Notes: generated by a model from the letters alone, not told the origin. 64,000 bases of DNA from Desulfacinum infernum DSM 9756 (GCF_900129305.1 NZ_FQVB01000015.1:38763-102762), one strand, 5' to 3'. Positions 32,903-42,218 are shown, counted from the first letter of the stretch. Made by a program: numbers and translations.

Positions 32903-33142
32903 GAAACGGATCCTCCCATGACCCAGGAATCATAGGAGATCGCGCAAGAGAAATCAAACGAGAGCTGAAACCGTAATGGCGCATGGCTCGGGGTGGTCAA
33001 AATTCGGTTGCCACACATGGTCAATTTTCGGTTGTCACTCCGAGCCGGCATCGCTGGGGGGGTTAAAGACAGCCGTCCGAAACGGTCTCGACAACAACGG
33101 TTGGCGCGGAAAATCCCTGGTTCTTTCTAAAAAAGGCCACGC

Positions 33143-33193
33143 GGGAGCCGTTATCCAGCTCAAAGGCGATGAACTGGATAACGGGAGGCTCCC
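33143..33193 (+). promoter_or_regulatory. 5' hairpin overlapping the ribosome site of the lipoprotein gene
   Basis: GGGAGCCGTTATCCAG at 33143-33158 is complementary to CTGGATAACGG...CTCCC at 33174-33193, with GAGG bulged. The Shine-Dalgarno GGGAGG lies in the 3' arm and the ATG follows directly at 33194, so folding could limit translation. Confidence 0.45.
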
Positions 33194-33604
33194 ATGAAGA
33201 GAACAGCACTGATGCTTACGGTTTTGGTCTTGTTTTCCGCCGGCTGCGCAAGCAAGGAGATCCTGAAGCAGAAATACATTCAGGACATGGCGGCTCGCAT
33301 CGACATGGGTTCCGTTCAGGACAGGGCCCAATTCCAAAGGGATCTGGCCACCTGCGCCGACCTCGCGGCCGAATGGCACTGCCGGGCCCAGAACGAAGCC
33401 ATGGCCAACGGCCTGGCGGGGGCCCTCCTGGGCGCCGGGCTCGGCTACGGCTTGGGCCGCGCCTGGGGTGGACATAACGATGCGGGATGGACAGCCACCG
33501 GGGCGGCCGCGGGTGCGGCGGGAGGCATGGGATCCGTTACCAACCATGCCGACACCGTGTTCAAGAACTGCATGCAGAATCGGGGCTATAAACTCCTCTG
33601 GTAA
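33194..33604 (+). CDS. Small lipoprotein with glycine-zipper region
   Basis: 136 residues. A lipobox (VLFSAGC, Cys at residue 19) ends a short signal peptide. The middle has a Gly/Ala-rich stretch (NGLAGALLGAGLGYGLGRAWGG, then GAAAGAAGGMG) resembling glycine-zipper membrane-inserting segments. The C-terminus has a cysteine (FKNCMQNRGYKLLW). Probably an outer-membrane lipoprotein of unknown role, unrelated to the CRISPR genes around it apart from position. Confidence 0.7.
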   Translation: MKRTALMLTVLVLFSAGCASKEILKQKYIQDMAARIDMGSVQDRAQFQRDLATCADLAAEWHCRAQNEAMANGLAGALLGAGLGYGLGRAWGGHNDAGWTATGAAAGAAGGMGSVTNHADTVFKNCMQNRGYKLLW

Positions 33605-33743
33605 CCGATGGGGGAAGTTCTCAAAGGCTGAAACAAGCGCCAAAGGTGATGAGAGTCCTGCACATTCGTGGTATTCTGCCGATTACACGACGGCCAAGAA
33701 GGTGCGACCACGTCCATACTTCCATTGAGGCAGCGGATAGCCC

Positions 33744-35912
33744 ATGGCGCACGTTCTCATCACCACGTTGGGAAGAAACTGGGAGATCGTTCCGGAAATC
33801 CTCGGGTGGACCAACCCGGATTTGGTGGACCTCTACGCAAACCATCCCAACCGGGACGAATTGGAGACCCTTCGGGCCGAGTACGGCATCGAACCCGTTG
33901 AAATCCTCTGGATCATCACCACCGATGATTTGGAGATCGGAAAGGCACTGGAACGGCTCAATGCCTGGCGACAGGCCGTGGGGACCTGCCGTGTCCGGTT
34001 CCGGGTGGTTCGGGTGAGTGGGATTCACGACCTGTCGTCTCTTGCCGAATGCCGCCGGATGAGAGAGGCCATCCACCAGGTGGTCCTTCGCGGATCCGCG
34101 GAAGCGGGCGCGGAAGGCTCTCTCGTGCTGTCCCTCACCGGCGGCCGCAAGACCATGAGCAGCGACATGCAGGCCGCGGCCGCCTTTTTCGGGTGCCGCG
34201 CCCTGGTCCATATCGTGGGCCGGGACGACAAGCTGTCACACTTTAGAAAACTGGACGTCCAAGACTTCTGCAAGCCTTTACCGCCGGCGCTCGCCGACGC
34301 CGCCACCCCCGTGGTGGTGGGTCGGCATGCCCCCAGCCCCCTCCTGGATTATCCGGATCCCCGCGAAGAGCCCCTGTCGGATTGCCTCCAGGAAAGCCTT
34401 CGAACCGATCCGGCCCCCCGTTCCCTCTGGGCGGATCACAGCCTGTGCGTGGAAGACACCCGCCTGCTCGATGCCCTGGAAAACCGCCTGAGGGCCGCCT
34501 CCAACCTGGCGGCCAACCACGCCAGCCGCATCATCCAGCAGGAAACCTCGGCCAACTTCCTGGCTCTCTACAGCCTGCCTCCCCGGGAGATCCAAAGGCT
34601 CAAGGAGGTCGTGGTGGGCGCCGACCCGGACCCGCAGCGGCAGGAAGCGGAACTGGACCTGCTTCGCCGGCTTCCCAAGGCCGAACTCCACTGCCACCTG
34701 GGAGGCGTGCTGACCGTCGGGGAAATCATCCAAGTGGCCGACTCCGTCCGGGAAAGAATCGAGGAATACCGGACGAACCTCCAGCCGTGGCTCGAGCGGC
34801 GGAAATCCCGCCTGGAAAACGAGGATCCCGACCGCTTGAGGGAAACGATCCAATGGAAGGAATTGCGACGGCCCGTTTCGGGCGTGCCCGAGCCGCTTCC
34901 CGTGGCCGCCTTCCTGCTTCTTTTCGAGTCCTGCCCGCACGTTCTGGAGAAGATGATCTACGGCAGGTACCTGAAGGAAGAAAACTTCGTGGGCATCGGA
35001 TTCGAAGACTACGAGCGCCTGGGCGATCTTCAGGGATCGGCCCTGCTGCAGTGCGAAGAAACCCTTCGGGCCACCTGCCGAATCCTGGGCCACAAGGCCC
35101 GGGAACACAACGTGCTCCACCTGGAAGTGCGCTGTTCTCCCAAGAACTACACGCGAGGGGGTTTGAGCCCGGCGCGCGTACTTGAAATCATTGCGGACGA
35201 ATTGGCCCGAAGCGGCCCGGAATCCACCGTGCTGCTTCTCATCGGCAGCCGCCACCGGGACTTGACGGCGCTCAAGGAAAACGTGGCCTTGGCCCAAGAG
35301 ATCTTGGCGAACGCCGGTGCGGCCTCCCGGATGCTGGTGGGCTTCGATCTGGCCGGGAACGAAAAGGCTCTGGAGCCGGCGAAAGTACGTGAGGCCTTCC
35401 TGCCGCTCATGGAACGGTGCCTGCACGCCACGATCCATGCCGGGGAGATCGCGGACGCTTCCAGCATTTGGCAGGCGGTCTATCATCTCAACGCGGAACG
35501 CATCGGGCACGGCCTCACTCTCCAAGGGAATCCGGGCCTTCTGGAGCGGTTCCGAGACCGGCGGATCGCCGTGGAGATGTGCCCTGCCAGCAACTGCCAG
35601 ATCGTGGGCTTTCGGGACGCTCATCTGCCCGGCACGGCTTCTCGGCCGGTCTATCCCCTGTCCACGTATCTGAGGAAGGGGCTTCGAGTCACGGTCAACA
35701 CAGACAACCCGGGGATCTCGCGGACCGACTTTTCCCGGGAATACCAGCGGGCGGGGCGCCTCAGCCCGGGAGGACTGAGCCTCTGGGACCTTCTGCTGCT
35801 CATCCGAAACGGCTTCAAGGCGGCCTTCACCGAGGCCCCCAGGCGCCACGATCTCCTTCGAAAGGCGGAAAACAGGATCCTTCACGTGCTGGAAAGAGGC
35901 TTTGAGCTATGA
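33744..35912 (+). CDS. cad1: Cad1: CARF domain fused to adenosine deaminase
   Basis: 722 residues. Residues 1-180 are a CARF domain (VLITTLGRNWE at the start, the ligand loop SLTGGRKTMSSDMQ at 130-142). From about 305 to the end is an adenosine-deaminase fold with metal and catalytic residues in place: HCHLGG (H316, H318), HAGE (H565, E568), ERIGHG (H589) and NTDNPGIS (D654). Cad1 enzymes were reported in 2024 to convert ATP to ITP after binding cA4 or cA6 from Cas10, causing growth arrest. The ligand specificity here is not readable. The stop overlaps the Nudix gene start (ATGA), coupling the two. The two Cas10 proteins in this window are plausible activators. Confidence 0.9.
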   Translation: MAHVLITTLGRNWEIVPEILGWTNPDLVDLYANHPNRDELETLRAEYGIEPVEILWIITTDDLEIGKALERLNAWRQAVGTCRVRFRVVRVSGIHDLSSLAECRRMREAIHQVVLRGSAEAGAEGSLVLSLTGGRKTMSSDMQAAAAFFGCRALVHIVGRDDKLSHFRKLDVQDFCKPLPPALADAATPVVVGRHAPSPLLDYPDPREEPLSDCLQESLRTDPAPRSLWADHSLCVEDTRLLDALENRLRAASNLAANHASRIIQQETSANFLALYSLPPREIQRLKEVVVGADPDPQRQEAELDLLRRLPKAELHCHLGGVLTVGEIIQVADSVRERIEEYRTNLQPWLERRKSRLENEDPDRLRETIQWKELRRPVSGVPEPLPVAAFLLLFESCPHVLEKMIYGRYLKEENFVGIGFEDYERLGDLQGSALLQCEETLRATCRILGHKAREHNVLHLEVRCSPKNYTRGGLSPARVLEIIADELARSGPESTVLLLIGSRHRDLTALKENVALAQEILANAGAASRMLVGFDLAGNEKALEPAKVREAFLPLMERCLHATIHAGEIADASSIWQAVYHLNAERIGHGLTLQGNPGLLERFRDRRIAVEMCPASNCQIVGFRDAHLPGTASRPVYPLSTYLRKGLRVTVNTDNPGISRTDFSREYQRAGRLSPGGLSLWDLLLLIRNGFKAAFTEAPRRHDLLRKAENRILHVLERGFEL

Positions 35913-36508
35913 GCTTGGAAGAACAAGTCTTGTGTGTCCCGCGGCAGGCTTTGCCGGCCGCCTGGCTGGAACGACGGGCCGCTCTGGCCCTTCCCTACGA
36001 ACGCTGTCTTGAGGTCCTGGACGCGGCGGGCTGCTGCTACAAGGCCCGAGGAGAGGTGGAAAAGGATCCGCGCTACAAGCAGATCATCCCTTACGCGGTG
36101 GTCCTGGATCCCCGGGATTCCAGGGTGGGTTGTTATCAGCGCAAGGGCTCGGAAAAGAGACTCCATGGAAGGGCCTCGGTGGGACTGGGTGGCCATGTGA
36201 TCCGGGAAGACGCCCTTGCGGCCTCCAACGGCCTGGCGTCGGTGCTGGCATGCGGCCTGCGCCGGGAACTTTCCGAGGAATTTGCCATTCTACCCGAACC
36301 CTACCGGTTGACCTTTCGGGGAATCATCAACGAGGAGGAATCGGCCGTGGGAGAAGTGCACCTGGGACTCGTCTTCCGCATGGACGTTTCGACCCCGCAA
36401 GCCCTCCGGCCCGGCGCCGAACTCCATCGGTTTCAGTGGGTCCCCCTTTCCCAGGCGGGCCGGCATCCCCTGGAGCTTTGGTCCCGGCTGGCCCTCGAAA
36501 TTCTTTAG
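35909..36508 (+). CDS. Nudix hydrolase coupled to Cad1
   Basis: 199 residues; ATG 35909 overlaps the cad1 TGA by four bases. The Nudix signature RELSEEFAI is at residues 119-127 (REUxEE conserved, Gly replaced by Ala), with GGHV at 94-97 giving a longer-than-usual loop before it. Nudix enzymes hydrolyse nucleoside diphosphates linked to other moieties. With Cad1 producing ITP, a role in cleaving ITP/IDP or a modified messenger is an attractive inference, not shown. An IS3 remnant begins six bases after its stop, and a second, broken copy of its 3' tail occurs at 48144-48226. Confidence 0.75.
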   Translation: MSLEEQVLCVPRQALPAAWLERRAALALPYERCLEVLDAAGCCYKARGEVEKDPRYKQIIPYAVVLDPRDSRVGCYQRKGSEKRLHGRASVGLGGHVIREDALAASNGLASVLACGLRRELSEEFAILPEPYRLTFRGIINEEESAVGEVHLGLVFRMDVSTPQALRPGAELHRFQWVPLSQAGRHPLELWSRLALEIL

Positions 36509-36513
36509 AGGGT

Positions 36514-36715
36514 TGTCCGTAAACGAGCAGTTGCGTTCGCCTGTAAAGCCCCCGAAATCCTGTACACGGTTTTGCACAAAATTCATGCCGCCTTCTCCAA
36601 AGGCACGCTGGCAGTGCGCACTTGGGCGGGGGTGGCATAGCCATGCCGCTCAAGGAGCCAGAGTTCATTGAACCGTTCCTTGAACTCGAGCAAAGCCTGA
36701 CGGAGTTCCGCGTTG
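36514..36715 (-). mobile_element. IS3-family remnant (right end and transposase C-terminus)
   Basis: It begins with the element end TGTCCGTAAACGAGCAGTT at 36514. On the minus strand it encodes only the last roughly 43 residues of an integrase-core transposase (LRQALLEFKERFNELW, LLERHGYATPAQVR) ending at 36583. The same end and tail are found at 47452-48143 in a longer remnant. Confidence 0.7.
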
Positions 36716-36788
36716 GGCCACGTCGCCCGTGGCCGCATGGATGGCCGTTCTTTGGCCACCCGGAAAAGAAGGTCTCCAGCCGCTGAAA

Positions 36789-36949
36789 CCTGAATTGGAC
36801 GGTTCTTTCTCATGGACAGGTCCTGAAGGGCGGGCGTAAAGCCCGCCCCTACAAAAAGCCCCGGACCCATTGGGTAGGGGCGGGGTTTATCCCCGCCCGC
36901 TAATCACGCGGTGTAAGAGACACCCGAAGAAAAAATCGCTCAGATTAGG
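36789..36949. mobile_element. MITE-like element, copy 3, truncating a CARF gene
   Basis: 161 bp. Left end CCTGAATTGGACGGTTCTTT and right end AAAAAATCGCTCAGATTAGG are imperfect inverted repeats matching the copies at 21097 and 23917. The interior is nearly the same as copy 1 (GGGCGGGCGTAAAGCCCGCC and TAGGGGCGGGGTTTATCCCC). Its right edge replaces the C-terminal part of the CARF pseudogene next to it. Confidence 0.7.
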
Positions 36950-37648
36950 TGAAAGATAGGTGCAGCCGTCCTCTCCGTCTTCCACCGGCGACCTCAGTTC
37001 GGGGCGCCCTTTCAACCAGGATTCCACATCGACGCTCTTTCGGTGTTCTTCGTCGATCCACTGGAAAAAACCCTTGTTTTGGACGACGAACCCGTCATCC
37101 CAGGTAAGCGGCAGGCGGGGAAGGCGCACCAGTTCCCGGTGCAGCTCGTGAAGGTAGACAACCTCGATTCCCAGCAGGGCTCCCATGAGGTTGAGGAAAG
37201 CTGTCTCGGCCTTGAATCCGCCGGTGGCTCATAAGGTCGTTTGAAACCCCTTTTTCCGGCCCTCGTGGACCTGACGGATCGCAGCATCCACCAGGGCCTT
37301 AAGCCCGGATGTGAACTGGGCCGCCCCGTAACCAAGCTTGCCGATGTGGACGAACACTGTATCCCTGACTTTCCCGTCATAGAATGTCTTGAGCCGCTCC
37401 GCACAGTAACGGCCCTCGGGAGTATCGGAATGCAACAACACGAGGCTGTCCCTTTCGGCAAGCTCGAGCTTGGCCAGGGTGTTGGTCCCGGCGCTGGCCG
37501 CAGCGGCGTCGGCCGTGCTCAACCAGCGGTCTACTTCATCGGCGGCAGGCAACGGATCTTGGTTCCGCGGATTCCAGCCGCCCTAGGGACGGTTGTCACG
37601 GTTGGTCAGAAGCGAGGTGCCGACAGTGCAAAGGATCTGGCGGGGCAT
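36950..37648 (-). pseudogene. Decayed CARF effector, APE2256 type, truncated
   Basis: ATG 37648 has AAGGAG upstream and lies 15 bp after the last gene of the III-D operon. Translation gives a clear CARF start (QILCTVGTSLLTN) and, later, the ligand loop ATGGFKAETAFLNLMGALLG. Two in-frame stops interrupt an otherwise intact frame: TAG at codon 22 (probably from TGG, Trp) and TGA just before ATGGFKAE (37229-37231). About 230 codons remain. After 36950 the frame runs into the MITE, so the C-terminal effector domain is gone. It was probably a Csx1/Csm6-like or other CARF effector. The paralogue at 56098 keeps the same CARF layout. Confidence 0.8.
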
Positions 37649-37663
37649 CAATTTCTCCTTCCC

Positions 37664-40162
37664 TCACGTCTTCCGGCCGAAGCTTGGGGGGTCCTGGATG
37701 ATAGGCAGACCCTTGTCATGCGCAAGATTGGCAAGGGCAAAACGGGCACCATCCTTCTCGTTAGCCAAAAACCACCTGTAAGACTCGCCGTCCTCGCTGG
37801 GTTGCTTGGTGACCCTGGGGTAATGAACCGGCAATCGGTCGTCGAACCCTTTGCAGGCCTTGAGGAACGCCTCGATGAAAGAGACCTGTTCAAAGGAACC
37901 GCTGGCGGCTTGGCCGTAGGCACGAACGACCGCCTCTTTGAAGGCTTTCACGGCATCGGACGGGATGTCTTCCGGGCTTCCTTGCGATTTCCACGAACGG
38001 TACCTTTCGCCAAGGGCTTGGCCCGTCCTCAGCGTGCAATCCGAAATCTCCAACCGCACGCTGCCGAACCCCAGGGGTTTTCCTCCGCCGAAGCGATGGT
38101 AACGGCCTTCGGGAAGCTGCAGAAGGAACAGCAAAGCCCCCAACTCCACCTTGGATAGATTGCTCACATGGATATCGAAAGCAAAACGCGCACCGGGTTT
38201 CACCCAGCCGAGGATGGAGCGATTTTGATCGTCACGCTGTTCTTGCCGGTCTTTCCTGGGCCGGCGGTACTCCTGCGAGGGGCTTTGCGGGTTATTGGTC
38301 GGATCTTCCAGAGGGTTTTCCCAGTAACCGGCCGGAAGACCGCCGTGGTGCGGGTAGACCTTGCGTCCCCGCAAACCCTTGCCGAGCGAGTATCCGGCCT
38401 CGGCCTTCGAGAGGCCGTCGCGTTGCGCCTCCCCGTTCGATGAAGCCGCCACGTAAAATCTTCCCTGCTGCGGCTTAGGCGCCGCCAGGATGGCCAAGGG
38501 CAGACCGTCTCCCGGGAAGGTTTCCACAGATTCCTCTGCTGAGGACTCACACGTTACCGGTCCGATGCGCAAGAGCCCCCTGACCGCCGGGGAATCTTTT
38601 TGCTCCCCACCTTTGTCGCCGGAATCCATCCTTACCCACCCAAAGACGCGGTCGGCAGGAGAAAGCTCGCCGATGCTGGAAGCAGGGCGAAGGGAGGGAT
38701 CCAGTAAATCCCACGGAGAGACTGGGTAGAGTTCCCTTGCGATCATGACGGGGAAAAGGGCTTCCACGGCGGAGGAATCCCTGGTCAAGCGGGCGTAGCA
38801 GAGGGTACCGTCCCTCAATTCGCGGTCCTCTTGGGTGTACACGTGGCGCGACCAGGCGGTCTGTCCCGGATCGGAGCCGAGGTAGGCGTCGAAACCCTGG
38901 CGGTTTCGCCGCCTTTTCTCAAGGTCCTCTGCGTGGATTTCCTGGTAGTTCTCAATGAGCTCTTTCCATTGTTCCTGCAACTCATCGGTTAGTGGAAAAG
39001 ACCTGGGCTTCCCGTCTATGAAGAAAACCCTTTCATCGTGCTTGCGGTTGATGTTGGCGTTGGTGATGCAGACCCAGCCGTGGATGTTCTTTGTCACACC
39101 TTGTGGTTCATGCCAAGATCCCCTATCTTGCTTGAGTCCAGCAGGAACACTGGGCGATTTGCTCGGAAGACTTCCTCCTACTTTTGTAATGGCACGGACT
39201 ACCCAATATCGGAAATCTGAGACATGCTGTTCGCTTTTTTTATCCCAACGATGATGCTGGACCAGCTCAACCCAGCACTCTACCTCGTCGCCATGCTGGG
39301 GAAGAGTCCCGTCGGAGTACCTGAGAGCCTGATTCGTGCTTTTATTTCGACCGCTGTACCTGGGAAGCCAGGCGGCATACTGGGGACCGTTGGGCGCTCC
39401 GTTCGTTCCCACGGCGGATGTCCCAGTGAGAAGGTGGACTTGTCCATGCTCGATCCGGGCCGGGATCAGACGGAGCCCCTCCTTCGCCTCCATCCGGTAG
39501 GCCAGGCGCTTTTTGTGCTCATGGTCGAAACGGCCGAATCTGGAATTCGTGACCGCCTCGTAAGCCGAGCGCAGCATGCCTCGGATACTGGATGAAGGAA
39601 TGAGCGGTTTTCCGTCACTGCCAAGCGGCAAGGCAAAGGTCTTGTGCCCGTTGTCGTCTTCCCGGCAGGTATTGGGATCGGGGACGAGGAGCGGGGTGAT
39701 GGCTTCCATCTCGACACGGATGCAGCCGGTGATGCGATCCTGGTGGAAACGGTCCTGCGCCACGGGTTCATGATCGCCCAGGTCTGGATCGTCCGTTTTT
39801 CGTGGCGGTGCCGGGATGAAGTTGTACGGGTTGTGGAAATCACGACCCACGGTATCCGGTCTGCCGGTTGATTGTTGGCGCCAGTAACCGCTGCGATCGC
39901 CTTGCCGCGAGCGGCCGGCAGGGGCTGCGGAAGTGGACGTGGGCACGAAATCCGATCCCACTTCGCGAATTCTCCTCGGCTGGCCGCCTTCCATCTCAAA
40001 CTCCACCTCCACGCCGTTCAGCTCCTTCAGCCTTTCCATGATCGTCCGGGAGATCTCCCCGGTAGCAGGGTTGGCGGTCACAAGTTTGCCCTTCTTACTG
40101 GTATATTGAACTTGAGGCTTGCCTTTGTTGCTCAGCACCAGCTTGCCGCGTTCGATGGCCAT
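37664..40162 (-). CDS. Type III RAMP protein, TIGR03986-like
   Basis: 832 residues from ATG 40162 with AAGGAGG upstream, overlapping the csx19 stop as TGATG. RAMP features are seen in two places: ITPLLVPDPN with LIPSSSIRGMLRSAYEAV near residues 160-215, and FGGGKPLGFGSVRLE (glycine-rich loop) near residue 715. A long insert separates them. The N-terminal 100 residues are basic and probably flexible. This matches the large RAMP protein TIGR03986 found in type III-D-like loci, a likely backbone subunit of the effector complex. Last intact gene of the operon. Confidence 0.75.
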   Translation of the reverse strand: MAIERGKLVLSNKGKPQVQYTSKKGKLVTANPATGEISRTIMERLKELNGVEVEFEMEGGQPRRIREVGSDFVPTSTSAAPAGRSRQGDRSGYWRQQSTGRPDTVGRDFHNPYNFIPAPPRKTDDPDLGDHEPVAQDRFHQDRITGCIRVEMEAITPLLVPDPNTCREDDNGHKTFALPLGSDGKPLIPSSSIRGMLRSAYEAVTNSRFGRFDHEHKKRLAYRMEAKEGLRLIPARIEHGQVHLLTGTSAVGTNGAPNGPQYAAWLPRYSGRNKSTNQALRYSDGTLPQHGDEVECWVELVQHHRWDKKSEQHVSDFRYWVVRAITKVGGSLPSKSPSVPAGLKQDRGSWHEPQGVTKNIHGWVCITNANINRKHDERVFFIDGKPRSFPLTDELQEQWKELIENYQEIHAEDLEKRRRNRQGFDAYLGSDPGQTAWSRHVYTQEDRELRDGTLCYARLTRDSSAVEALFPVMIARELYPVSPWDLLDPSLRPASSIGELSPADRVFGWVRMDSGDKGGEQKDSPAVRGLLRIGPVTCESSAEESVETFPGDGLPLAILAAPKPQQGRFYVAASSNGEAQRDGLSKAEAGYSLGKGLRGRKVYPHHGGLPAGYWENPLEDPTNNPQSPSQEYRRPRKDRQEQRDDQNRSILGWVKPGARFAFDIHVSNLSKVELGALLFLLQLPEGRYHRFGGGKPLGFGSVRLEISDCTLRTGQALGERYRSWKSQGSPEDIPSDAVKAFKEAVVRAYGQAASGSFEQVSFIEAFLKACKGFDDRLPVHYPRVTKQPSEDGESYRWFLANEKDGARFALANLAHDKGLPIIQDPPSFGRKT

Positions 40163-40758
40163 CAGCGCACCTCCTTGAAGACATCCACCAGGCGAGTGGC
40201 GGTCACTCGGACCGCGCCGGTTTCCGGGTCCTGATCGAAGTAATGCCGCACCCTGAGCCGAAGGGGCCAGCGGCCGCCCTTGAAATCGGTGTCCGTGCAT
40301 TCCAAGGCAACGGCCTGTTGGGTGCCTGCTGCCGTGGCCACACGAGAAAAACCGTCTCTTGGCCCCTCCACGAGTCGATCGCCCAGGAGAATTCGTACCT
40401 CCTCGTCGGGCCGGGCCGGGGAGGTTTCGTCCGGGTTGGGCGCATCCACCAGGCGCCGCCCCCGGAAGCCCTCCTCGATCCGCCAGATCAGAATTTCCCC
40501 TTGCTTTCCGAACAGGCGCAGTTCGAGAAGATTGGTCGGTAAAACCGCCGGACAGAGGTCCGGAAACGGCCTAGAAGACAATCGCCACCCGGCGCCGTCG
40601 CGCCTCCCCCAGGTGACGCCGTCCCGGCAATGGGCCAGAAGCCAGGTGAAACCGTCGTCGGCCGGATAAGAACTCCGGCCGCCGACGATCCAATCCAACA
40701 CCTGCTTGCAGGCTTCCTGGTCCAGGGGTTCGAGGGCGCATCCTTGGATCCGGTTCAT
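40162..40758 (-). CDS. csx19: Type III-D associated protein Csx19
   Basis: 198 residues, ATGA overlap with the gene upstream. Sequence such as FTWLLAHCRDGVTWGR, LLELRLFGKQGEILIWR and RVRHYFDQDP fits the Csx19 (TIGR03984) family, which is restricted to type III-D-like loci next to Csx10. Function unknown; a small complex subunit is likely. The call relies partly on position between csx10-type RAMPs and the TIGR03986-like gene. Confidence 0.65.
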   Translation of the reverse strand: MNRIQGCALEPLDQEACKQVLDWIVGGRSSYPADDGFTWLLAHCRDGVTWGRRDGAGWRLSSRPFPDLCPAVLPTNLLELRLFGKQGEILIWRIEEGFRGRRLVDAPNPDETSPARPDEEVRILLGDRLVEGPRDGFSRVATAAGTQQAVALECTDTDFKGGRWPLRLRVRHYFDQDPETGAVRVTATRLVDVFKEVR

Positions 40759-42218
40759 GGCCGCACCTCCTCTGCTTTCAACGGCTCCGCGTTGTGAAAG
40801 CCTGTAATCTTTTCGTCAAATACCTTGCGGGTCTCTTCTTCCACGTGAAGGTCCTTTGCGATTCTGTACGTCTTTCCATCTGGCAGGCGAAGGCGGGCGG
40901 CTCCTTTCAGGACTCCGCGGCCTACCGAGGCCGCGCCGCCCACCGGGATCTCTCCAGAAAGCAGGTCCTTGAGCAGCAGCAGAACCAGCCCGACTTCAGC
41001 ATCTTCCGGATTGCGAATCTCAAGCCGTACCTTCAGCGTTCCCCCCGCCTGCACCTGCTCATCGAAGAGAGCCCCGCGGACCACCCCGCCGGTAAAGCGA
41101 TCGATAGCGATCCGCGTCTGCCTCCGTGCCGTACCATTTTCAATGAACGACTCGGAGATCCTCAGCCTCGAGGCCTTGGCCTGGCCATTTGAGGCCTTTT
41201 CGTCTTCTTCCAGTCTCGGTCCAAAAAGGCGATCAACCCAACGGTCGCCGTCTCCTTTGCCTTCCCTTACCAGGCGGGCGATCCGCAAGGCCTGGGCCCG
41301 CAGCGCGCCCGCCATCCCGGTGCCCGGAAGAACGGGCCGTCCCGCGCTATGAAGGTGGACCACATCGGGCGCCCCGGGCTCCGTTGCCGGGCTTCGAACC
41401 AGCAGATCGCCTTCGACCTCCAGATCGAGGTCAGCGAGCAGGCGGCGGCGCTTATCCTGGCATTGTTCGATTTTCAAGGATGGACAGGCGGCTTGGATCG
41501 CTTCGGCCGCCGAGGCGTGCGCCGGAACGCCGTCAACAATAGGCATCTCGTGATCGGAGGTGAGCCAGGAGAGCCAGCCCTGAGCCGTAGCGAGATCGTG
41601 GCGGAGGGCCTTCCAGTTGTTAACTTTCACGCTGCCAAGACCTCGTGAACGCCGCATTCCCAAAGCTATGTCTCCGTTCGTCAGCCCGTCCAGGGCGGCG
41701 CTGAGCAGCCCGAGCAGCCGAGGTTCCAGGTCCGTTCTTTCAACAATCAGTTCCACCCTGACGGGAAAGGTGGTTCCGGCAGGCAATACCTCGAAGTCGA
41801 ATTTCTTATGGGCCTCGGCGGTACCCAGGGCAGGATCGATGGCCACTCCATCGCGGATTTCCATCGCCCTTCCGCCGGGCAAAGTGCCCAATGAATCAAA
41901 GACGATCAGGGGGCTTTGGGAGCCTGCGTCATCGCTTCGGGCCGCGCCGAACAAGGCTGCCACTTCCTCTTTCTCACGGGATCGGTATCCGCCGAGGATA
42001 TCGGCCAGGTGGCTGCGCAGCGCTCCCGCCAGCGAGGTGCCGGGAAGCAAGGGGAGTCCTTCCTTGGGATCGCGCAAGACCGCCATATCCAGCGCAGCAT
42101 CACCTTCACCGCCAAAGTGCGCGGCCGTCTCGAGCCGCATCTCACCCGTGACCACCCAGCGCGCCGCCATGGCCCGAATGCCGCCGGCGCTTTCCAATCG
42201 CAAGGATCTATTGTCCAT
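40755..42218 (-). CDS. Double-RAMP Cas7-like (Csm3-Csm3 type) protein
   Basis: 487 residues from ATG 42218 behind AGGGAGG; it overlaps the csx10 end by 11 bp. Two Cas7 modules are visible in tandem: residues 1-210 with LPLLPGTSLAGALRSHL and MRRSRGLGSVKV, and 265-450 with RPVLPGTGMAGALRAQ, then AIDRFTGGVVRGALF and GGAASVGRGVLKG. The Asp in AIDRFTGG is in the position of Cas7 target-RNA cleavage residues. It would form two backbone segments of the III-D complex and may cleave target RNA at set spacing. Confidence 0.78.
   Translation of the reverse strand: MDNRSLRLESAGGIRAMAARWVVTGEMRLETAAHFGGEGDAALDMAVLRDPKEGLPLLPGTSLAGALRSHLADILGGYRSREKEEVAALFGAARSDDAGSQSPLIVFDSLGTLPGGRAMEIRDGVAIDPALGTAEAHKKFDFEVLPAGTTFPVRVELIVERTDLEPRLLGLLSAALDGLTNGDIALGMRRSRGLGSVKVNNWKALRHDLATAQGWLSWLTSDHEMPIVDGVPAHASAAEAIQAACPSLKIEQCQDKRRRLLADLDLEVEGDLLVRSPATEPGAPDVVHLHSAGRPVLPGTGMAGALRAQALRIARLVREGKGDGDRWVDRLFGPRLEEDEKASNGQAKASRLRISESFIENGTARRQTRIAIDRFTGGVVRGALFDEQVQAGGTLKVRLEIRNPEDAEVGLVLLLLKDLLSGEIPVGGAASVGRGVLKGAARLRLPDGKTYRIAKDLHVEEETRKVFDEKITGFHNAEPLKAEEVRP

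Noticed and set aside
32970..33070. Possible IS21-type end (text resembling GTCAATTTTCGGTTGTCACTCC)
   Set aside because: The resemblance is from memory, no transposase is near and no inverted partner was found.
37229..37231. In-frame TGA in the CARF gene as selenocysteine
   Set aside because: An additional in-frame TAG upstream and the MITE truncation make a pseudogene the simpler explanation; no selenocysteine hairpin was seen.
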